Shown here one piece after another: positions 1-7,758 of a stretch of 64,000 nucleotides of DNA. The stretch comes from Pseudomonas sp. R5(2019) (GTDB taxonomy: Bacteria > Pseudomonadota > Gammaproteobacteria > Pseudomonadales > Pseudomonadaceae), in assembly GCF_009905435.1 (NCBI RefSeq), contig NZ_JAAAMT010000002.1, forward strand, positions 211,497-275,496, given 5' to 3'. Each line of letters begins with the position of its first letter. The first letter of the stretch is position 1. The position numbers and the translations under genes are program-made. The notes beneath the pieces are model-generated. The model had not been told where the DNA came from and ran no database searches. It was given only the letters and a program-made list of their open reading frames with translations.

Positions 1-87
1 GCCATCGGCGGCGCCAACTGGGACCACTCGGCGCTGATCAAGGGCCTGGAACACATGGCCAACTTCTCGATCCGCGACGACAAGTAA
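1..87 (+). CDS. glxR: 2-hydroxy-3-oxopropionate (tartronate semialdehyde) reductase, C-terminal end
   Basis: Only the last 28 codons are present, from the window edge to a TAA stop. The end reads ...DHSALIKGLEHMANFSIRDD-K, as at the C-terminus of Pseudomonas GlxR. The enzyme reduces tartronate semialdehyde to D-glycerate in glyoxylate/allantoin use. The next gene downstream is glycerate kinase, which uses that product, and this supports the call. The N-terminal NAD-binding domain lies outside the window. Confidence 0.75.
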   Translation, partial: AIGGANWDHSALIKGLEHMANFSIRDDK

Positions 88-111
88 GGCTTTGCATTGC
101 CTGTGACACCG

Positions 112-191
112 ATTCGCGGATAAATCCGCTCCCACATTGCTCACTCACATTATGTGCAAGGGCTGTTGTGGGAGCGGATTTATCCGCGAAT
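112..191. repeat. REP palindrome pair between glxR and ttuD
   Basis: Two inverted 25-bp arms, 112-136 and 167-191, with core ATTCGCGGATAAATCCGCTC and its complement, enclose a 30-bp spacer. This is the common Pseudomonas REP type. It may form a stem-loop in the transcript between glxR and ttuD. Related copies occur at 10909-10997 and 47152-47240. Confidence 0.85.
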
Positions 192-247
192 AGCCGCACC
201 AAAATTACAAAGCCGAACCCCGAACAACAATAAAACGGGAGCCTGCC

Positions 248-1528
248 ATGTCGCTCGATCCGCAACTCTTTCTGCGCGAGCTGTTCGCCACGGCCATTGA
301 CGCCGCGCACCCCCGCCAGGTCCTCGAAGCTCATCTGCCTACCGATCGCACTGGCCGCGTCATCGTCATCGGCGCCGGCAAGGCCGCCGCCGCCATGGCC
401 GAAGTGGTCGAACGCTGCTGGCAAGGCGAGGTCTCGGGCCTGGTCGTGACCCGCTACGGCCACGGCGCCAACTGCTCGAAAATCGAAGTCGTCGAAGCCG
501 CTCACCCTGTCCCTGATGCCGCCGGCCTGGCCGTTGCCCAGCGCGTGCTGGAGCTGGTCAGCAACCTCAGCGAAGACGACCGAGTGATCTTCCTGCTGTC
601 CGGCGGCGGTTCTGCGCTGCTCGCCCTGCCCGCTGCCGGAATCACCCTGGCCGACAAGCAAGCGATCAACAAAGCCCTGCTCAAATCCGGCGCCACCATT
701 GGCGAGATGAACTGCGTGCGCAAGCACCTCTCGGCGATCAAGGGCGGCCGCCTGGCCAAGGCCTGCTGGCCTGCCAGCGTCTACACCTATGCGATATCCG
801 ATGTGCCGGGCGATCTGGCCACGGTCATCGCCTCCGGCCCCACCGTGGCCGACCCCAGCACCTCGGCCGAGGCACTGGCGATTCTCAAACGCTACAACAT
901 CGAGGCGCCCGCCGCTGTTGTCGCCTGGCTGCAGAACCCGGCCTCTGAAACCGTCAAGGCCGACGATCCGTGCCTGGCCCGCAGCCACTTCCAGCTGATC
1001 GCCAAGCCACAACAATCCCTGGAGGCCGCCGCCGTCAAAGCGCGCCAGGCCGGATTCAGTCCGCTGATCCTCGGCGATCTGGAAGGCGAATCGCGCGAAG
1101 TGGCCAAGGTCCATGCCGGCATCGTCCGTCAGATCGTCCAGCACGGCCAGCCACTGGCAGCGCCGTGCGTGATCCTCTCCGGTGGCGAAACCACCGTGAC
1201 CGTGCGCGGCAACGGCCGCGGCGGGCGCAATGCCGAGTTTTTGCTCAGCCTGACCGAAAGCCTCAAGGGGTTGCCCGGCGTCTATGCCCTGGCTGGCGAC
1301 ACCGACGGCATCGACGGCTCGGAAGAAAACGCCGGTGCAATCATGACCCCGCACAGCTACGCCCGCGCCGAGGCCCTGGGCCTGTCGGCCAGCGATGAGC
1401 TGGACAACAACAACGGCTACGGCTACTTCGCCGCCCTCGACGCCTTGATCGTGACATCGCCTACGCGCACCAACGTCAACGATTTGCGCGCCATCCTGAT
1501 CCTCGAGAGTTCATCTCATGACGCCTGA
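248..1528 (+). CDS. ttuD: Glycerate 2-kinase / hydroxypyruvate reductase-like TtuD
   Basis: A 426-residue protein of the GckA/TtuD family, which phosphorylates D-glycerate to 2-phosphoglycerate. Some members were first annotated as hydroxypyruvate reductases. A glycine-rich GAGKA motif sits at 42-46 and SGGGSALL at 118-125. The C-terminal MOFRL domain includes the SGGETTV and GRGGRNAEF blocks. An AACGGGAG ribosome site precedes the ATG. Together with glxR upstream and pyruvate kinase overlapping its 3' end by 11 bp, it would carry glyoxylate carbon into lower glycolysis. The kinase role is inferred from family and context. Confidence 0.9.
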   Translation: MSLDPQLFLRELFATAIDAAHPRQVLEAHLPTDRTGRVIVIGAGKAAAAMAEVVERCWQGEVSGLVVTRYGHGANCSKIEVVEAAHPVPDAAGLAVAQRVLELVSNLSEDDRVIFLLSGGGSALLALPAAGITLADKQAINKALLKSGATIGEMNCVRKHLSAIKGGRLAKACWPASVYTYAISDVPGDLATVIASGPTVADPSTSAEALAILKRYNIEAPAAVVAWLQNPASETVKADDPCLARSHFQLIAKPQQSLEAAAVKARQAGFSPLILGDLEGESREVAKVHAGIVRQIVQHGQPLAAPCVILSGGETTVTVRGNGRGGRNAEFLLSLTESLKGLPGVYALAGDTDGIDGSEENAGAIMTPHSYARAEALGLSASDELDNNNGYGYFAALDALIVTSPTRTNVNDLRAILILESSSHDA

Positions 1529-2933
1529 TAAGAAAGTCAAAATCCTTGCGACCCTGGGCCCAGCCATCAAGGGCATCGACGACATCCGCCAGCTGGTTGA
1601 AGCCGGGGTGAACATCTTTCGCCTGAACTTCAGCCACGGCGAACATGCCGACCACGCCATGCGCTACCAGTGGATTCGCGACGTCGAAGCCCAGCTCAAC
1701 TACCCGCTCGGCATCCTGATGGACCTGCAAGGGCCGAAGCTGCGCGTCGGCCGCTTTGCCGACGGCAAAGTCCAGCTGTACCGTGGCCAGGCGCTGCGCC
1801 TGGACCTGGACGCCACCCCGGGTGATCAGCGCCGGGTCAACCTGCCCCACCCGGAAATCATCGCCGCGCTGGAGCCGGGGATGGACCTCTTGCTGGACGA
1901 CGGCAAGCTGCGACTGCGCGTCACTGCCAAGCACGCCGATGCCATCGACACCGAAGTGCTCAACGGCGGCGAGCTGTCCGACCGCAAAGGCGTGAACGTG
2001 CCGCAAGCGGTGCTGGAACTCAGCCCGCTGACCGCCAAGGACCGCCGCGACCTGAGCTTCGGCCTGGAGCTGGGCGTGGACTGGGTGGCGCTGTCGTTTG
2101 TGCAGCGCCCGCAAGACATCCTCGAAGCCCGCGAGCTGATCGGCGACCGCGCGTTCCTGATGGCCAAGATCGAGAAGCCCACCGCCGTCACTCAACTGCG
2201 TGAAATCGCCGAACTGAGCGACGCGATCATGGTCGCTCGGGGTGACCTGGGCGTGGAAGTGCCGGCCGAAAGCGTACCGCAGATCCAGAAAAGCATCATT
2301 GGCACCTGCCGCCAGCTGGGCAAACCGGTGGTGGTGGCAACCCAGATGCTTGAATCGATGCGCTTCTCGCCAGCCCCGACCCGTGCCGAAGTCACCGACG
2401 TCGCCAACGCCGTGGCCGAAGGCGCCGATGCGGTGATGCTGTCCGCTGAAACCGCCTCGGGCGACTATCCGCTCGAAGCCGTGCAGATGATGAGCAAGAT
2501 CATCCGCCAGGTCGAAAGCGGCCCGGACTACCAGACCCAACTCGACGCCGGCCGGCCACAAGCCGAAGCCACCGTGTCGGACGCCATCAGCTGCGCGATC
2601 CGCCGGATCAGCGGCATCCTGCCGGTGGCGGCGCTGGTCAACTACAGCGAGTCCGGCAGCTCCAGCCTGCGCGCGGCGCGCGAGCGGCCCCGGGCACCGA
2701 TCCTCAACCTGACCCCGAACCTCTCCACCGCCCGGCGCCTGACCGTGGCCTGGGGCGTTCATTCGGTGGTCAACGACCGCCTGCGGCAAGTAGACGAAGT
2801 CTGCTCAACGGCCCTGGAAATCGCCCAGGCCCAAGGCATGGCCAGCCGTGGCGACACCCTGCTGATCACCGCCGGTGTGCCTTTCGGCAAGCCGGGATCG
2901 ACTAATTCACTGCGGATTGAAACACTGATCTAA
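1518..2933 (+). CDS. pykF: Pyruvate kinase
   Basis: A 471-residue, full-length pyruvate kinase that converts phosphoenolpyruvate and ADP to pyruvate and ATP. It begins KILATLGPA and has the early barrel motif NFSHG near 37-41. The active-site segment MAKIEK is at 215-220, IMVARGDLGVE at 237-247 and TRAEVTDVANAV at 288-299. The C-terminal regulatory domain is present. The ATG lies inside the last codons of ttuD (11-bp overlap), so the two genes are translationally coupled. The operon arrangement suggests this isozyme serves glycerate/glyoxylate metabolism. The symbol follows usual Pseudomonas naming for this locus; PykA was not excluded. Confidence 0.93.
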   Translation: MTPDKKVKILATLGPAIKGIDDIRQLVEAGVNIFRLNFSHGEHADHAMRYQWIRDVEAQLNYPLGILMDLQGPKLRVGRFADGKVQLYRGQALRLDLDATPGDQRRVNLPHPEIIAALEPGMDLLLDDGKLRLRVTAKHADAIDTEVLNGGELSDRKGVNVPQAVLELSPLTAKDRRDLSFGLELGVDWVALSFVQRPQDILEARELIGDRAFLMAKIEKPTAVTQLREIAELSDAIMVARGDLGVEVPAESVPQIQKSIIGTCRQLGKPVVVATQMLESMRFSPAPTRAEVTDVANAVAEGADAVMLSAETASGDYPLEAVQMMSKIIRQVESGPDYQTQLDAGRPQAEATVSDAISCAIRRISGILPVAALVNYSESGSSSLRAARERPRAPILNLTPNLSTARRLTVAWGVHSVVNDRLRQVDEVCSTALEIAQAQGMASRGDTLLITAGVPFGKPGSTNSLRIETLI

Positions 2934-2952
2934 AGCTTGTTTGAGATTTGAA

Positions 2953-3037
2953 TGTAGGAGCGGACCTGGCCGCGATGGGCTGCGCAGCAGACCCCGGGGC
3001 CGCTGCGCGCCCCATCGCGGCCAGGTCCGCTCCTACA
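2953..3037. repeat. REP palindrome pair downstream of pyruvate kinase
   Basis: Inverted arms of the TGTAGGAGCGGACCTGGCCG type at the two ends enclose GC-rich inner sequence. It lies between the pyruvate kinase stop and the urea transporter start, where it could act as a terminator or mRNA-stabilising structure. Confidence 0.85.
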
Positions 3038-3139
3038 AAATCCGCGCAACACCCAGAGGTCTATTGGTTATACCCAACTCCCGGAAGAACCGCGCTCGCA
3101 CGAAGCGCCTCCGGTCCCACCCACTTTCCAACTGCCATC

Positions 3140-4048
3140 ATGTCCACCAAAAAACTGATCCACTGCCCCGACTGGGCCACGGCCTTGCTCAACGGCTTCA
3201 GCCAGGTCCTGCTGCAGCGCAACCCGCTGTGCGGCCTGTTTTGCCTGGCGGCCATCCTCTTCACCGCCCCCGACCTGCTCGGCGGCGCATTGCTGGGCGC
3301 CCTCTCGGGCCTGCTCACCGCCCAACGCCGAAGCTACGCCCGCAGTGACCGGCAAAGCGGCCTGTACAGCTACAACGGCGTACTGCTGGGCCTTTTGATC
3401 TGCCATCAACTGCCCTGGTCCGCCCTCGTCCCGCCACTGATCATCGCCGCCAGCGGCCTGAGCAGCATCTTCGTGCACCAGTGGATCAAGCGCGCAGATC
3501 GGCCGGTGCTATTGCCCGCCTATACCAGCCCGTTTGTATTGCTTGGCTGGGCGTTGTTGCTGGCGGTCGAACCTGCCGCTTCCAGCCCCATCGTGGTTGA
3601 CCACAATCCACTGTCGGCACTGGCCCGAGGCTTGGGACAAATTTTCCTGCTAGACCACCCATTCGCCGGCGTGCTGATTGCCATCGGCCTGCTGATCGCT
3701 AATCGCTACGCCGCTGCATGGGCATTGGTAGGTTCGGCCATCGGCGGCAGCGTTGCGCTGTTCAACGGCGAAGCCAACGCGGCGTTCTATGGTCTGTACG
3801 GATTCAACGCCGCGCTGGCCGCCCTCGCCTTCAGCCACACTCGCCAACAACCGTGGCGGCCGTTGCTGGCCATCGCTTTGGCGATCGTGCTGCAACCCGC
3901 GCTTACCCTGCTACCGGTGCCAATACTGACAGCGCCGTTCATCCTGGCTTGCTGGCTGTTACATATCGGCAGCCGCTGGGCGACCCACCACACAACCCCG
4001 CCGGACCAAGCATTGCGCAACCTTGCACGGCGTTCACGTGCACGGTAG
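3140..4048 (+). CDS. Urea transporter (UT family)
   Basis: A 302-residue, very hydrophobic protein with about ten membrane segments. The blocks YNGVLLGLLI, NPLSALARGLGQIFLLD and GFNAALAALAF are of the type seen in bacterial urea transporters, which form a two-fold internal repeat around a urea-selective pore in the inner membrane. The ATG at 3140 was chosen because sequence in frame upstream overlaps the REP element and is not family-like. No strong ribosome site is visible. The same gene follows pyruvate kinase in P. putida-like genomes. Its stop codon TAG is also the first base triplet of a 385-bp repeat (4046-4430). Confidence 0.85.
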   Translation: MSTKKLIHCPDWATALLNGFSQVLLQRNPLCGLFCLAAILFTAPDLLGGALLGALSGLLTAQRRSYARSDRQSGLYSYNGVLLGLLICHQLPWSALVPPLIIAASGLSSIFVHQWIKRADRPVLLPAYTSPFVLLGWALLLAVEPAASSPIVVDHNPLSALARGLGQIFLLDHPFAGVLIAIGLLIANRYAAAWALVGSAIGGSVALFNGEANAAFYGLYGFNAALAALAFSHTRQQPWRPLLAIALAIVLQPALTLLPVPILTAPFILACWLLHIGSRWATHHTTPPDQALRNLARRSRAR

Positions 4049-4430
4049 GCTTGCCCGGTCTCTGCACATCAGAGATCGGGCTTGGTCGCCCGATGAACAA
4101 GGAGCTCTTTCAAAAGGAGCTTTACCCGTGACAACAATTCATTCCAAAACCGCCACAGCCACCTTCACCACCTGCAACGGCAGTCACGACCCGCTGTTCG
4201 CCGTCCGCGAAGGCGTTGCCCTTGAAGATGCCCTCGTCCACATCACCAACCTGCTGACCGGCATCGAAGCCGTCTCTCATAAAGCCTGCGAACACACCAG
4301 CGACAGCGAACTCAAGGGTCTGCTCTGGTCGAACCTGCACAGCGCCGAAGCGGCCAGAAGCCTGGCCGAGGCGTTGTTGGATGGGATGGAGGAGAAGGCG
4401 TTGAAACAACCGTGCGGTTTGGCCGAATAA
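4046..4430 (+). repeat. Direct repeat, copy A (hairpin, leader and DUF3077 gene)
   Basis: This segment matches 5995-6380 almost base for base. Both copies start at the TAG stop of the preceding gene and run through a stem-loop, a leader with AAGGAG and the complete DUF3077 gene. The stem-loop here has arms CCCGGTCTCTG (4054-4064) and CAGAGATCGGG (4070-4080). The repeats flank the Fic gene as a cassette of about 1.95 kb. Confidence 0.9.
4128..4430 (+). CDS. DUF3077-family protein, copy A
   Basis: A 100-residue soluble protein starting at GTG (4128) after an AAAAGGAGC ribosome site. It contains the block DPLFAVREGVALEDALVHI followed by a helical C-terminal half rich in Ala, Leu and Glu. This resembles the DUF3077 family, common in Pseudomonas and of unknown function. 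It differs from copy B (6078-6380) at only a few positions: TIHS for TNHS, and Gly for Glu or Asp at two C-terminal sites. Its last codons TTG-GCC-GAA-TAA contain the first TGGCCGAAT repeat. Whether it works with the Fic protein is unknown. Confidence 0.75.
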   Translation: MTTIHSKTATATFTTCNGSHDPLFAVREGVALEDALVHITNLLTGIEAVSHKACEHTSDSELKGLLWSNLHSAEAARSLAEALLDGMEEKALKQPCGLAE

Positions 4431-4616
4431 ATGGCGAATCGTGAGTAAATAGACAAAATGGCCGAATTATCGAGTATTCGGCCATTTTCTCATCCGGAAA
4501 TGGCCGAATAAGCCAAGCTGATGGCCGAATCTGGCCGAATAACCTAAAATTTGGCCGAATCAATGGCCGCTTGATCTGGCCACCCACCCCAGCTGAACGG
4601 ACGCAATCATGGCCGA
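4420..4616. promoter_or_regulatory. Cluster of TGGCCGAAT repeats in front of the Fic gene (putative operators)
   Basis: The 9-mer TGGCCGAAT or its complement occurs at 4420, 4459, 4476 (inverted), 4501, 4522, 4532 and 4552. Degenerate copies are at about 4564 and at the start codon (ATGGCCGAAATG). The sites at 4455-4467 and 4476-4488 form a perfect 13-bp inverted repeat, AAAATGGCCGAAT and its complement, with an 8-bp spacer. The density next to a gene with an N-terminal winged-helix-like region suggests autoregulation. Function is inferred. Confidence 0.7.
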
Positions 4617-5997
4617 AATGTCCAATCCGAATCGCGACAGCCTGATCAGCCTGTTCCGCGCCCAGCCGGATCAATGGCTGACGATTGCTGAGCTCCTACC
4701 CAAACTTGGCATTCCTGAGCGCACCTTACGCAACTGGCTGAAAGCGTCAGTCGTGGAAGGTGATCTGCAAGCACGTGGAAACACGAAGGGACGCGCATAC
4801 CACCTCGCCATTCCCGTCACACCGCGTTTACCTGAGGAGACAGTGCCTGCGATAAAAGCAGGCAGCGGGCCTTTGCCCGTGTTCTCCGAGCAAAGCGCAG
4901 AAATCATTGCCCGCGTGCGCGCGCCACTGTTCACTCGAACCCCATGCTCCTATCGAGAAGATTGGCTGCGGTCATACAAACCGAACGAGACTGCCTACCT
5001 CCCTACCGAGCACTTGGCATTGCTGCAAGAGCATGGTCAGCGTGCGAACGACGAAATGCCCGCAGGCACTTACGCGCGGAAGATCTATAACCGACTTCTG
5101 GTGGATCTTTCCTATAACTCTTCACGGCTCGAGGGAAACACCTACTCGTTGGTGGACACCGAGAAGCTGCTCCTCGAAGGCATTCCTGCTGACGGCAAGT
5201 TGGATATGGAAAAAGTGATGATCCTCAACCACCGGGAAGCCATCCGGTTTCTGGTTGACGGTATTCACCAGTTGCAGATAACCAGCGACAACATCAGGAC
5301 GCTTCACTACCTGTTGGCCGACGGCCTGGTCACCACTGGCATGGCCGGGAACCTTCGGGACGAGGGAGTTCGCATTTCCTCCACTGTCTATATGCCACTG
5401 GAGGGAAAGGAGCGTCTGGAACGCCTTCTGGAGCTTATATCCACCAAGGCGGCGCAGATCCGGAACCCGTTCGAACAGAGCCTGTTCTTGTTGGCGCACG
5501 TCGCCTACCTGCAAGGCTTCATCGACGTGAACAAGCGCACATCTCGTATGTCCGCCAATATTCCGCTGGTGCGTTACAACCTGGTCCCCTTGTCGTTTGG
5601 TGACATCAGCTCAGAGGACTACACCAGCGCAGTCATCGCCGTGTATGAGCTCAACGAAATCGGCCCGTTGGCTGACCTGTATGTCTGGTCGTACATCCGC
5701 AGTTGCCACCGCTATGGCGCCGTCGCTGAATCCGTGGGTATCGACACGCTGCGCGTGCTCCACCGCCAGCAGCGTCGGGCACTTGTCGCTCGAATCGTGA
5801 GTGAACAAAGACACGGTGATGCACTTGAAACATTGTTGTCAGAGAGCGTGGAGAAGATCCCGGTGGAGCAGCAAGCCAAGTTCATCGAAGACACTCGCTA
5901 CGATCTGGAGCATCTGTCGAACGTCAGCATTGGCGGCATGGGCATCACCAAAGCCGAATTGGAGCAGTGGCTTGAAGGGCGTTCGCACACAGGATAG
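4609..5997 (+). CDS. Fic-domain protein with N-terminal winged-helix-like region and altered Fic motif
   Basis: A 462-residue protein. Residues 20-65 (LTIAELLPKLGIPERTLRNW and following) look like a winged helix-turn-helix. Residues 170-176 hold SSRLEG, matching the inhibitory Fic motif (S/T)xxxE(G/N) N-terminal to the Fic fold, as in class II Fic proteins. The catalytic loop HPFx(D/E)GNGRxxR appears at 302-313 as QGFIDVNKRTSR. The catalytic His is therefore Gln and the first loop Gly is Val, while F, D, N and both Arg are kept. AMPylation by the standard mechanism is doubtful. The C-terminus after about 380 is helical and unassigned. The gene sits between two DUF3077 copies and behind a TGGCCGAAT cluster. 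Confidence 0.85.
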   Translation: MAEMSNPNRDSLISLFRAQPDQWLTIAELLPKLGIPERTLRNWLKASVVEGDLQARGNTKGRAYHLAIPVTPRLPEETVPAIKAGSGPLPVFSEQSAEIIARVRAPLFTRTPCSYREDWLRSYKPNETAYLPTEHLALLQEHGQRANDEMPAGTYARKIYNRLLVDLSYNSSRLEGNTYSLVDTEKLLLEGIPADGKLDMEKVMILNHREAIRFLVDGIHQLQITSDNIRTLHYLLADGLVTTGMAGNLRDEGVRISSTVYMPLEGKERLERLLELISTKAAQIRNPFEQSLFLLAHVAYLQGFIDVNKRTSRMSANIPLVRYNLVPLSFGDISSEDYTSAVIAVYELNEIGPLADLYVWSYIRSCHRYGAVAESVGIDTLRVLHRQQRRALVARIVSEQRHGDALETLLSESVEKIPVEQQAKFIEDTRYDLEHLSNVSIGGMGITKAELEQWLEGRSHTG

Positions 5998-6380
5998 GCT
6001 TCCCCGGTCTCTGCACATCAGAGACCGGGCTTGGTCGCCCGAAGAAAAAGGAGCTCTTTCAATAAGGAGCTTCACCCATGACAACGAATCATTCCAAAAC
6101 CGCCACGTCCACCTTCACCACCTGCAACGGCAGCCACGACCCTCTGTTCGCCGTCCGCGAAGGCGTAGCCCTTGAAGACGCCCTCGTCCACATCACCAAC
6201 CTGCTGACCGGCATCGAAGCCGTCTCTCACAAAGCCTGCGAACACACCAGCGACAGCGAACTCAAGGGCCTGCTCTGGTCGAACCTGCACAGCGCCGAAG
6301 CGGCTAGAAGCCTGGCCGAGGCGTTGTTGGATGAGATGGAGGAGAAGGCGTTGAAACAACCGTGCGATTTGGCCGAATAA
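5995..6380 (+). repeat. Direct repeat, copy B (hairpin, leader and DUF3077 gene)
   Basis: Second copy of the repeat at 4046-4430, starting at the TAG stop of the Fic gene. Its stem-loop is perfect: CCCGGTCTCTG (6003-6013), loop CACAT, CAGAGACCGGG (6019-6029). Recombination between the copies would remove the Fic gene and leave one DUF3077 gene. Confidence 0.9.
6078..6380 (+). CDS. DUF3077-family protein, copy B
   Basis: A 100-residue near-identical paralogue of the protein at 4128-4430, here with an ATG start behind ATAAGGAGC. It lies 80 bp after the Fic stop, past the perfect stem-loop. As in copy A, the final codons carry a TGGCCGAAT element and a further cluster follows. No catalytic motif or membrane segment is visible. 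Function unknown. Confidence 0.75.
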   Translation: MTTNHSKTATSTFTTCNGSHDPLFAVREGVALEDALVHITNLLTGIEAVSHKACEHTSDSELKGLLWSNLHSAEAARSLAEALLDEMEEKALKQPCDLAE

Positions 6381-6451
6381 ATGGCCGAATAGAGGGAAAA
6401 TGGCCGAATACTCAATTATTCGGCCATTCAAGTGGCCGAATCTGGCCGAAT
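6370..6451. promoter_or_regulatory. Second TGGCCGAAT cluster downstream of DUF3077 copy B
   Basis: TGGCCGAAT occurs at 6370, 6382, 6401, 6433 and 6443, and inverted at 6418-6426. The pair 6401/6418 repeats the inverted arrangement seen upstream of the Fic gene. No gene begins directly downstream on this strand, so the sites may be left from a former adjacent cassette or may act at a distance. A partial REP arm (tgtaggagccgagcttgctc) lies at about 6491-6511; the rest of 6452-6620 shows nothing else. Confidence 0.6.
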
Positions 6452-6620
6452 AACCAGCTCACTGACTCTTTACACCGACGCTGAGCGGGGTATGTAGGAG
6501 CCGAGCTTGCTCGCGATGACGTCAGCACAGGCGACAGAAATTTCGCGGGGTTAACGTGAACAATAACGCTTTACGAGACGCGGACCTTGGATGAAACCAA
6601 GGCCCGTTCCCGAGAGCCAA

Positions 6621-7375
6621 TTACTGATAATCATTGTCCACTGCGCTTCTCCTGGGTGTCCTGATACCCGCTGCTTTTTCGACGAAGTTATAGCCGTCGT
6701 TTCCGGCATGTTTCACCAATTCCGGCGCATCGTGGCTAAAGAACATCTGCGCGAGCGGCTTGTGGAGCATGTTGCTGGAACGCGCATCCCTCACTTGGAA
6801 TGGTGTCGTTGAATCGATTTGAAGAGACCTATCCTGCCCTACCGAAGCATTAAAATGCTTCCAGACAGATTCGCCTTTTTCAGGCACAAACCGCAATTTG
6901 ACTGCTCCCTGCGCAAATTCACCAGCCTCGTACGACCGATTGATAGCATGGGCCATACTTTTACTCGCTCCCAAATTTCTTAATTGCCGATACACAGGCG
7001 GTTTAGTGCTTCGCGAAAAGAAAGTCAGCTTCAGCATATGGCCTGTGGGATCTGTCCCATTAACGGGGTCCCTTTGGCAGTAGGCATAGGCATTCATCCC
7101 CCCTTTACCAAAAGGGCTCCAACTGTCAGGGCTGTGAAAGCACATCAATATCGGGTTAAACACCCGATAGCCGCCCCCAGCACATAGCCAATCATTCCTC
7201 TTTCCTTAAATTGCCCATTGAATCCGAGCATCGGCTTGGCCTCACCCGGCAGCCGATAGCCATACGGCGTATAGGAAATGACTCTCGACTTCGCCGCCTG
7301 CTGCTCCCTCACAACCGAACCGGATCGATCAGTCTGCAGCAACCCCAAATACTGAATATTGAATTGTAATGTCAT
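6621..7375 (-). pseudogene. RHS repeat-associated core / toxin-tip protein (RHS1), frameshifted
   Basis: Two reading frames together make one RHS-tip protein. The upstream part starts at ATG 7375 and carries LGLLQTDRSGSVV, YTPYGYRLPGE and MLGFNGQFKERGMIGYVLG, the RHS core seen intact in the neighbour at 7759-8613. It then runs out of frame at about 7165-7175, where the expected LGNGYR becomes LGAAIG. The correct frame resumes as FNPILMCFHSPDSWSPFGKGG...DPVNGTDPTG, followed by about 130 residues of unassigned C-terminal domain. One missing base explains the break. It could be a real inactivation or a sequencing error in a G-run. No immunity gene is recognisable beside it. Confidence 0.7.
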
Positions 7376-7478
7376 CGCCAAAGCGCCTGTCGCCACGAAT
7401 AAAAGAGCCCAGTATCCTCCAACTACTTTGCGCGGACACCTGACAGAACTGCCAGGTATCTGGTTGCCCAACCAGATG

Positions 7479-7710
7479 CAGGAGCCGGCTTGCCCGCGAG
7501 GCGTCGTACCTGGCACACCGCGGTGCGCCTATCGCTGGCAAGCCATGCTCCTACAGGCGCTTGCCCGGAACTTGCCTTACCCGCCCCCTAGACTGTCGCC
7601 CATCTCCAACGGAACCCGCCCCTCATGCGACACGCCCAGACCTGGCGCGAACAGCTTTACGTCATCATCTTCCAGACCGATACCGTGGCCGGCCGGCGCT
7701 TCGACAGTGC
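7479..7710 (+). repeat. Direct repeat, copy 1: upstream region and 5' end of the ion channel gene
   Basis: This stretch repeats 8738-8981 with only small differences, such as a 3-bp indel near the left end and a few bases near 7580-7605. In copy 2 the sequence continues into the intact ion channel gene. Here it stops after about 86 coding bases and runs into AT-rich DNA at the 3' end of RHS2. Confidence 0.9.
7625..7710 (+). pseudogene. Truncated 5' fragment of the ion channel gene
   Basis: The first 28 codons (from MRHAQTWREQLYVIIFQTDT to ...RRFDS) are identical to the start of the channel at 8896. At 7710/7711 the match ends and an unrelated reading frame continues. It is a by-product of the duplication that placed a second RHS gene here and cannot encode a channel. 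Confidence 0.85.
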
Positions 7711-7758
7711 TATACGACAAAGGAGATCAATAATATTCATCTCCTTATCCCACGCCAA

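Noticed and set aside
38..1354. Long antisense frame over ttuD (438 codons)
   Set aside because: It is a GC-rich shadow with repetitive Gly/Ala/Arg/His content and no family-like motif, and the sense gene is certain. The same holds for long antisense frames over pyk (1476-2789), ydiJ (12703-14712, 14776-15942), the PuuB-like gene (20794-21903), the Sad-like gene (24388-25578), ccmF (30775-32532), deaD (38595-39983) and the DAHP synthase (41174-42535).
4420..4620. TGGCCGAAT repeats as a CRISPR array
   Set aside because: The unit is only 9 bp, spacing is irregular, orientation varies, and no cas genes are present.
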